Origin: Semisulcospira habei
Taxonomy: Eukaryota > Mollusca > Gastropoda > Semisulcospiridae
DNA: 64,000 nt
Assembly (NCBI GenBank): GCA_036245525.1
Contig: BTPG01000005.1
Location: 1,103,575-1,167,574, forward strand
Reading direction: 5' to 3'
Shown: piece by piece, positions 56,631-64,000 of the stretch
How positions within the stretch are numbered: the first letter of the stretch is position 1
Layout: every line of letters starts with the position of its first letter
Notes under the pieces: model-generated
What the model saw: only the letters and a program-made list of their open reading frames with translations
Databases searched by the model: none
Told to the model about the DNA's origin: nothing
Position numbers and translations under genes: made by a program

Positions 56631-59013
56631 TGTTGCCAGCCTTCAGCGTGACGACAAGAAAGCTGCCCTTCAGGCCGATTTACAGCGCATGCTCAAAGAT
56701 ACAGTTGATCCAGCAGACTCCTCCCCTGAAACACTCTGGGAACAACTGAAAACTGCTATTGTAAAATCTTCTGTGGAAGTCTTGGGCTTTGCTAGAAAGA
56801 GGAACAAAGACTGGTTTGACGAAAACGACGTAGAGATCCAGGAACTTCTAGCAAAAAAAAGAGCCGCCCACCAGGCCCACCTAGCCCAGCCTTCCTGCCC
56901 TGTGAAGAAGTCTGCCTTCCGCCTCATCTGCAGCAGTCTCCAGCTCAAGCTTAGAGAGCTCCAGAACGAGTGGTGGTCCAGACTCGCACAGAGGACCCAG
57001 CTCTGCGCTGACAACGGTGACTACAGGGGCTTCTACGAAGCACTGAAAGCAGTGTATGGCCCTAGGCACCTGGTACAAAGTCCCCTGCGAAGCGCTGATG
57101 GACAGGCACTCCTCACAGATAATACCTCCATCTTGAACCGCTGGTCGGAATACTTTCAGGACCTCTTCGGCGCTGAGCGCACTGTTCAAGAAACAGTCAT
57201 CCTCCAAATCCCACACCTTCCACTAAAGGTTGAATTGGACGAACCGCCCACCGCCGAAGAGACCCTCACAGCCATCCACCAGCTCAAGAGTGGCAAAGCA
57301 GCAGGCATTGACGGAATCCCGCCAGAGATCTGGAAACATGGAGGCCCAGCACTGCACAACAAGCTCCACGACCTCTTTCTCTGCTGCTGGGAAAAAGGAA
57401 CACTACCAAAGGATCTCCGTGATGCAGTCATCATCACCCTGTACAAGAACAAAGGAGAGAAGTCTGCCTGCTCTAATTATCGTGGAATTACCCTGCTGTC
57501 CATTGCCGGGAAAATTCTCGCAAGGTTGCTCCTGAATCGGCTGGTACCTGCCATCGCTGAAGACCACCTCCCAGAGGGCCAGTGTGGCTTCAGAGCCAAC
57601 AGGAGTACCACCGACATGGTCTTTGTGCTGAGACAGCTTCAGGAGAAGTGCCGCGAGCAGAACAAAGGGCTGTACGTAACGTTTGTCGACCTAACAAAAG
57701 CGTTTGACACTGTGAGCAGGCAAGGTATGTGGCAGATCCTGGAGCGACTAGGCTGTCCCTCAAAGTTCCTCAACATGATCGTCCAGCTCCACGAGGACCA
57801 GCAAGGCCAGGTCAGACTAAACAGTGACCTCTCAGAACCATTCCCCATTCGCAACGGCGTGAAGCAAGGCTGCGTGCTGGCACCGACCCTCTTCACCATC
57901 TTCTTCAGCATGATGTTGAAGCAGGCCACAGTGGACCTCGACGATGACGACGCAGTGTACATCAGGTATCGTCTCGATGGCAGCCTGTTCAACCTCAGAC
58001 GACTGCAGGCCCACACGAAAACTCTAGACCAACTGATTCGTGAGCTGCTCTTTGCTGATGACGCTGCCCTCGTTGCACACACAGAGAGAGCCTTGCAGCG
58101 CATTACGTCCTGCTTCGCAGATGCCGCCCAGCTCTTTGGACTTGAGGTCAGTCTGAAAAAGACAGAGGTCCTTCATCAGCCGGCACCCAAGGAAGAGCAT
58201 CGCCCTCCCCACATCACCATCGGCGAGTCCGAACTGAAGTCTGTACACCAGTTTACCTACCTTGGCTGCATCATCACGTCAGACGCCAAGCTGGACAAGG
58301 AGCTGGACAACAGGCTGGCAAAAGCGAACAGTGCTTTCGGGCGACTATTCAAGCGGGTGTGGCACAATCAACAGCTGAAAAAAGGCACCAAGATCAGCGT
58401 GTACAGAGCTGTCGTCCTCACCACCCTGCTGTACGGTTCCGAGTCCTGGGCCCTCTACCGCAGCCAACTACGACTCCTCGAACGCTTTCACCAGCGCTGC
58501 CTGCGTACCATCCTGGGCATTCACTGGAGTGACTATGTCACCAACGTCGAGGTCCTTGAACAGGCGGAAACTGTGAGCATCGAGGCTTTGCTGCTGCGGA
58601 CACAGCTTCGCTGGGCGGGGCACGTCTCCAGGATGGAGGATCATCGCCTACCCAAGATCACTCTGTTCGGCGAGCTCGCCACTGGACACCGAGACAGAGG
58701 GGCACCAAAGAAGAGATACAAAGACGGTCTCAAGAAGTCACTTAGTGCCTGCCAAATCGACCACCACCAGTGGTCTTCGCTTGCCGCGGACCGTGACACC
58801 TGGCGCTCCACCATTCACAAGGCAGCCGTCTCCTTTGAGGACTCTCGCAGAGCTAACCTTAAGGACAAGCGGCTCAGAAGAAAAAACAGAGCTGTCGTAA
58901 CTCAGAACCCTGACCAGACCTTCCCCTGCAGCCACTGCGGTCGAACCTGCCTGTCCCGGATTGGCCTCCGCAGCCACGAAAATGCCTGCAGACGACGTGG
59001 GCAAGCCCTATAG
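56631..59013 (+). CDS. LINE reverse transcriptase with C-terminal CCHC finger
   Basis: Uninterrupted frame; first Met at 56689 gives 774 residues, but coding continues from upstream. RT blocks: SGKAAGIDGIPPEIW (201-215), NYRGITLLS (263-271), VDLTKAFD (333-340), GVKQGCVLAP (390-399), FADD (455-458). C-terminal region ERFHQRCLRTILGIHW, GHVSRMEDHRLPK, then a zinc finger at C747, C750, H763, C767 (FPCSHCGRTCLSRIGLRSHE). Copies the element RNA at the nicked target. The open frame suggests fairly recent activity, though the endonuclease is broken. Confidence 0.9.
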
Positions 59014-59058
59014 AATCTTCGTTCGCGAAGTCAAGCCAAGAGAGAGAGTAGCTTCTCT

Positions 59059-59875
59059 GCATGTTTTAGTCATATTTCTGTCCGTTACGGCAGTTTGTCA
59101 ATGTGCTTTATAACTAAAGAGTACAACAACAACAACAACAAAAAAAAAACACGATCATGAACTTATGACCATTATGGGACATCATACTTTTTCCAACGTA
59201 GATTTACCGCCTCGCACATCTGTGCCTATTTTGTCGGCCTACTTCCATGATAACCCCGATGTATGACTTCCAACAAAAGAGTTGCATTTACAACGCAAAT
59301 TAACATCAGCATTATTTAGTACATTTTACAACATGACATTGATAATATAGGCCAAACGCCAAACTAACAAATAATGACGGAACTGACTTAGATCTCGACC
59401 TAGTCCGGGACGGCCCGGGCCGCGGCCAGTGCAGCGCCGCTGCGGGGCTAAAAATTAATGACTGAAACATCTCCTATCTTTATAATATTAACAACGACAA
59501 AGAAAACGCAATCAGAAGAAGTACTCTGAACGAAAAGTAAATAAAACTCCTGGAAAGATTAACAACACTGCATGATGATCAGACGGCCGGCCGTGCCACC
59601 AATCATTAGTCACGGTCCGCGGCCATTAAAACTCTACTGGTCAATCCTTAAATCATCTACAGGGAGTACCACCAAAAGAATTTAAACAGGTACTTACCGG
59701 TTTGTCTTGCGTGTTGGTGTGAAAAAAATCCACTCAAATAAATAATAATGTCCAAAAGGGATGTACTGTGGAACAATGTTTATGTGCTGACACTTCACTT
59801 ATAGGGGTCTGAAAATCTTTGGTAATTAAACCCCGAGGAACTCAAGCCATCCGAAGAACGTAGGTACAAAGTGGG
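59059..59875. other. No gene recognised
   Basis: A (CAA)n-A tract at 59130-59150 and a GC-rich palindromic patch (CGGGACGGCCCGGGCCGCGG) near 59406; no frame. Confidence 0.4.
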
Positions 59876-59879
59876 ATCA

Positions 59880-59946
59880 GCAAGAGCCTTTGATTCTCCT
59901 AAGCTCCCGCACCTCCGGGGGCTCATGAGAATCTTTGTTTCTTTCA
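59880..59946. repeat. Decayed hairpin family B, copy 9
   Basis: GCAAGAGCCTTTGATTCTCC ... GGCTCATGAGAATCTTTG; arms carry several mismatches. Confidence 0.6.
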
Positions 59947-60605
59947 GTTAGGCGGTGTTCGTTTTTTCCCGAAAAATAACTTGATGAAGGTATGCACTGT
60001 ATTTAGGCACATTAAAACCCGGTCTGACGGCGAATTCAAACTCGATCAGCATAAATCAAATTATGTGGTATATGTTGTTGAAATTGTTTGGCGAGACACG
60101 GATCGCGATTAGGGCCCGAAACAACATAAAGCCTGCCAAAGTTTTATTACGTATACATCAATATCAACTGCAAGAGATCAAGATTTCTTTTTTGGGTGAT
60201 CGCGACAGGTTCACCAGTAGCTCCATCCCCCGCCGACCCCAGGAACTGCGCGTCAATCGTCACTTTCAGAGTCTGCTCGCGTACACGGTGGGAGTCAGCA
60301 GGAGACGTAAATTTTTGTAAGCCTGCGCTCTCAGCGGAAGCGCATGAGATACTATGCGTCTTGCAGATGCTGAGCATCCTGCCGGCGCTTTCGGTACAGG
60401 CTGGTGTATAGCGTACCGCGTAGGCTAAAACCAAACAGCGAGTTTTATTTTTTTTTTTTTTTTTTCTATAATTAATTTTAATTAAAACTGCTCAAGGATG
60501 ACATAGGTGTCATCAGGCGGATATGCAATCTGTATGCATCAGAGAAATGAAAACCACTGAAAAAGTGTATGTGGACGTTAGAAAGAGCCAGAGGCTTCTT
60601 CCAGA

Positions 60606-60668
60606 GTACTGCCGCCGTGACATGGCCTTAGTCGCCTGCTCGGCGTTAAACCCAAATAACTAACTAAC
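60606..60668 (+). mobile_element. 63-bp LINE 3'-tail insertion with 9-bp TSD
   Basis: TCTTCCAGA at 60597-60605 and 60669-60677 flanks GACATGGCCTTAGTCGCCTG, CTCGGCGTTAAACCC and an AACTAACTAAC tail. Same 3' end as the I-like LINE and the 37851 insert. Confidence 0.85.
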
Positions 60669-60886
60669 TCTTCCAGACTAATATTATTCTATAAAGACAG
60701 CTTTTCAATTTCATACATGTCACAAATGTCACTCAGTATTTTCGCATTATTCATAAAGCCTAAAGGGTAAATGTCATTCGCCTTGCACAACCATTACTGC
60801 AACAGGGCATCAATCAACAAATCTACAATGGGAGACTTGAAACCAGGCGAGTTCCTCACACTGATTCCCGAGGAGACTGCTGGGTC

Positions 60887-60952
60887 ACAAAAGGCATAGA
60901 TTCTCATGAGCCCCTGCGACTGCAGGGGCTCATGAGAATCTATGCCTCTTGC
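60887..60952. repeat. Hairpin family B, copy 10
   Basis: AAGGCATAGATTCTCATGAG ... CTCATGAGAATCTATGCC, centre CCCCTGCGACTGCAGGGG; arms perfect over about 29 bp. Confidence 0.9.
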
Positions 60953-61901
60953 GGATTTTTGGCGACAGGCGGCCGTTGACTGCCAACGTCAGTATTTTTT
61001 TAAATATTTTTATTGGGGGGGGGGGGGGGGGGGTATGAAACACGTGCGGATTCCTCAGTGTAATCACACACACACACATGCCAGCACTAGGCATAGATTC
61101 TCAGTTCTTGTTGCTTTGGCCAACCATAGTCCACTGACACAGTATAGGAGAGAAGTGTAGATTCTGTAAGGTCACAGTGCAGCCTGCGTGCGCCCTCTTT
61201 ATTATGATGTTCAGTGATGTAGGAAGACTTTCACAGAAAGTATAGCATACCATCTAGTTCTGTTACAAACGGGGAGGGGGAGGGGGGGAGGTGAGGGGGG
61301 GGGGGGCAGAGGTTAGTTATTGAAACTAAAGGTTTTAGTTAGTGGTGAGTCAGTGGAATTAGTGGTTAGTTATTGGAATTTAATGCTGAGCATGCTACAG
61401 ATGCCAGCTTCATGATCTCATGGTGGGTGTGTGGTGGTGGGAGGGGACTGGTGTGTGGGGGGGGTGGGGTGGTGGGTGGGTGGGTGGGAGGAATCATGAA
61501 AGACTGATGTGACAACCATACAAAAGCATCTCACCAAGTACACCTAAAGCAAACATAAAAACGCTCTTGAGTTGGAATGTAATTGCTTGTACTTCCTTAT
61601 TTTGCACAGACTATACAAAATCCTGTTGTGTGGGGGGTTTTCCCCTTGCTTGTGACAATAGTTCTGCTGAACATATCCCTGAAGGAGCTAAGCAGCAAGC
61701 AAACTTAGAACACATAATATGGGGCAATAGGATTTGTTGGAGATCCTGTCACACACAAACAAAGGGCAGCTGGATTTACATGGTCAGAACAGAGAAAAGT
61801 GACAGAACAGAGTCAGCTGGCATGGCACAGTTGTCACCCTATGCTCCACAAAGAGGATCAAGCCCTTGACTGCCAAGAAAAAAAATTAACATCACTCATA
61901 T

Positions 61902-61967
61902 GCAAGAGGTACAGATCTTCATGAGCCCCCGCAGTTGCGGGGGCTCATGAGGATCTATACCTCTTGC
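61902..61967. repeat. Hairpin family B, copy 11
   Basis: GCAAGAGGTACAGATCTTCA ... GAGGATCTATACCTCTTGC, centre CCCCCGCAGTTGCGGGGG. Confidence 0.9.
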
Positions 61968-62002
61968 TGAAACTACTTTGTATTTTGATTTTGTATAGTC
62001 TG

Positions 62003-62831
62003 TGCAAAACAGGGAAGTACTAGCAATTACATTCAAACTGCAAAACAGGGAAGTACTAGCAATTACATTCAAACTGCAAAACAGGGAAGTACTAGCAATT
62101 ACATTCAAACTGCAAAACAGGGAAGTACTAGCAATTACATTCAAACTGCAAAACAGGGAAGTACTAGCAATTACATTCAAACTGCAAAACAGGGAAGTAC
62201 TAGCAATTACATTCAAACTGCAAAACAGGGAAGTACTAGCAATTACATTCAAACTGCAAAACAGGGAAGTACTAGCAATTACATTCAAACTGCAAAACAG
62301 GGAAGTACTAGCAATTACATTCAAACTGCAAAACAGGGAAGTACTAGCAATTACATTCAAACTGCAAAACAGGGAAGTACTAGCAATTACATTCAAACTG
62401 CAAAACAGGGAAGTACTAGCAATTACATTCAAACTGCAAAACAGGGAAGTACTAGCAATTACATTCAAACTGCAAAACAGGGAAGTACTAGCAATTACAT
62501 TCAAACTGCAAAACAGGGAAGTACTAGCAATTACATTCAAACTGCAAAACAGGGAAGTACTAGCAATTACATTCAAACTGCAAAACAGGGAAGTACTAGC
62601 AATTACATTCAAACTGCAAAACAGGGAAGTACTAGCAATTACATTCAAACTGCAAAACAGGGAAGTACTAGCAATTACATTCAAACTGCAAAACAGGGAA
62701 GTACTAGCAATTACATTCAAACTGCAAAACAGGGAAGTACTAGCAATTACATTCAAACTGCAAAACAGGGAAGTACTAGCAATTACATTCAAACTGCAAA
62801 ACAGGGAAGTACTAGCAATTACATTCAAACT
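62003..62831. repeat. 36-bp minisatellite, about 23 near-identical copies
   Basis: Unit TGCAAAACAGGGAAGTACTA plus GCAATTACATTCAAAC. 36 is a multiple of three, so both strands show long open frames of 12-residue repeats; these are by-products. The opposite arm of the surrounding inverted repeat has one unit only. Confidence 0.97.
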
Positions 62832-63246
62832 CAAGAGCGTTTTCATGTTTGCATTAGGTGTACTTGGTGAGATGCTTTTGTATGGTATATCATATCAGTC
62901 TTTCGTGATTCCTCCCACCCACTCCCCACCCCCTCCCCCACCATGTTCCCTTGACTAGACCTTTCAGAGATAAATTTACTAAGATTCCCAAACAACGCCA
63001 TCTGCATTCACTGGCAGTGCAGGGGTCTAGGTCAATAGGAGATATGCCGGGCCCCAATCAAAAAGAGCTATGTCCAATGGGATACCGTCACAATACCATA
63101 TTCAGAGGACGAATGGCGGCAGCCATACCATGCCTGGCACCGGGGGTTCCTATATCACTGATGTAAACTGATACTTGTACCTCTCATTGCATTCTGGCCA
63201 AGTGACAAATGTAGATCAGGGTACATTGCCACAGTTCAAAGCTCAC

Positions 63247-63460
63247 TTAACTCCTTCTACCCCAGACACACCACAGGAAGATAAAGATCGACCATGATAG
63301 TTCAAGGGTGATGCCAGAATAGCTTGGCGCCTATGGGCGCCAAGCTATTCTGGCATCACCCTTGAACTATCATGGTCGATCTGTGTCCTGCACTCTATTG
63401 CAGTCTTAAGAGGACAACGGCAAAATTTGGGGATTTCGGTGTTGGGGTAGAATGAGTTAA
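63247..63460. mobile_element. Family A palindromic MITE
   Basis: TTAA at 63247-63250 and 63457-63460; ends CTCCTTCTACCCC / GGGGTAGAATGAG; core AGAATAGCTTGGCGCC / GGCGCCAAGCTATTCT. Nearly identical to 37019-37234, so relatively young. Confidence 0.9.
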
Positions 63461-63599
63461 AGACTTTTCTTTTCTGTCGGGCATTTAACACTTAGCTCAT
63501 CTTTAGCTAACTGTTGACTGCCTTTTATTCTGATCCTAGAGGAAGTGAATGTAAGGTGTTGGGAAGAGATGGGGTGGTTTAAAGTAGTGTATAATCGTG

Positions 63600-63703
63600 C
63601 GTGTGTCTGAGAGAGCGGGTGTGCTGTTGTGCATGCGCAGTGAGTCCAGTGTTTTCCTGGAGACTAACAGCGCTATACAAGAACTATGTATTATTATTAT
63701 TAC
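63600..63703 (+). mobile_element. L2-like LINE 3' tail
   Basis: AACAGCGCTATACAAGAACT then ATGTATTATTATTATTAC, the typical end of an L2-like LINE; extent to the left uncertain. Confidence 0.5.
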
Positions 63704-63763
63704 ATTGAATGCCATTTCACTCACACCGATGGGTGTGCCCTTTGTGACGTCATTATAACGTCA

Positions 63764-64000
63764 TTAACCCATTTAACCCCATGGCCGCATTGCAAGTTCC
63801 ACATCTTGGCGGACTGAGCCGGGCGTCACCTGTCGACTGACTACGTACCAGCTGCAGGAGATGGATCAAGCAAAATCATTCAAGACTAGTGCCAGATTTG
63901 GGAGGTGTCACCTAACGTTGACTGACTATGCACCATTTTCAGGAGATAGATTGGCCAAGATAATTCAGTCAAGATTAGCTTGGCGCCAGAGGATGGCCAT
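63764..64000. mobile_element. Family A MITE, cut by window end
   Basis: Left TTAA at 63764-63767, CCCATTTAACCCC end, then GGCGGACTG..., GGAGATGG and AGATTAGCTTGGCGCC. Left arm appears partly duplicated; right arm lies outside the window. Confidence 0.7.

Larger units (their letters stand above)
55031..59046 (+). mobile_element. Full-length LINE with tRNA-like 5' end, 12-bp TSD
   Basis: AGTAGCTTCTCT at 55019-55030 and 59047-59058 brackets a 4016-bp element. It starts AGACGGGGAAGTGGCGCAGT, has a 5' region of about 790 bp, an endonuclease, an RT with a C-terminal zinc finger, and ends GTCAAGCCAAG plus (AG)n. The same 3' terminus bounds the truncated copy at 41868-41966. Clade not certain; the endonuclease and RT resemble RTE/RTEX-type elements. 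Confidence 0.9.
61480..62940. mobile_element. Large inverted repeat with hairpin B in its spacer
   Basis: Left arm 61480-61625 (GAATCATGAAAGACTGA, AAAGCATCTCACCAAGTACA, AACGCTCTTGAGTT, GACTATACAAAATC) is the reverse complement of right-arm parts at 61983-62040 and 62825-62920. The right arm contains the 36-bp array. Probably a palindromic non-autonomous element; no TSD or coding found. Confidence 0.7.

Noticed and set aside
61896..62958. Two proteins over 310 residues made of 12-residue repeats, one per strand
   Set aside because: By-product of the 36-bp minisatellite; both strands cannot plausibly code such perfect repeats.

Overview
The window looks like non-coding, repeat-saturated DNA from an invertebrate animal genome. 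It has spliced coding fragments, many (CA/GT)n, (TA)n and trinucleotide microsatellites, 20 N at 6840-6859 plus a single N at 12758, and non-LTR retrotransposon families typical of lophotrochozoans. A marine gastropod mollusc is my best guess, from general resemblance only. I found no intact host gene. Almost everything I can explain is a mobile element, a piece of one, or a tandem repeat.

Layout. 1-3.6 kb: an endonuclease fragment of an L2/CR1-like LINE split by a TTAA-flanked palindromic MITE, a CAGGGGCGGATC-ended MITE, and a PIF/Harbinger-like MITE nested in another repeat. 3.9-12.1 kb: diverged tandem repeats, small hairpin elements, microsatellites and several copies of one SINE-like repeat. 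13.4-19.3 kb: a 93-bp satellite (about 20 copies), other degenerate tandem repeats, another SINE with 15-bp target-site duplications (TSDs) and a long GT tract. 20-22.2 kb: two adjacent palindromic MITEs and a dispersed 530-bp repeat. 22.97-29.55 kb: a full-length I/Jockey-superfamily LINE on the minus strand (gag-like ORF1; endonuclease, RT and RNase H) with a 13-bp TSD, broken by frameshifts and by two nested insertions. 31-39.9 kb: LINE tails, microsatellites, hairpin elements and one candidate exon. 40.0-47.4 kb: a 7.4-kb Kolobok-like DNA transposon with about 390-bp inverted repeats, TTAA flanks and a decayed multi-exon transposase. 47.5-50.8 kb: a full-length 3.3-kb RTE-like LINE. 50.9-52.5 kb: an LTR-like region and degenerate repeats. 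53.1-55.0 kb: a broken PIN/FEN1-like multi-copy gene. 55.0-59.05 kb: a full-length LINE whose 5' end is a tRNA-like sequence. 59-64 kb: hairpin elements, a 36-bp minisatellite inside one arm of an inverted repeat, and TTAA MITEs.

How it fits together. Several insertions have recoverable boundaries, which gives a relative chronology: the palindromic MITE entered an older LINE; the SINE and the RTE fragment entered the I-like LINE; the Harbinger-like MITE entered the 530-bp repeat, whose empty site survives at 22.04 kb. The most unusual features are the LINE with a tRNA-like head, the many tiny near-perfect hairpin elements whose arms vary in step, the Kolobok-like element, and two inserts of only 52 and 63 bp that consist of a LINE 3' tail bounded by TSDs.
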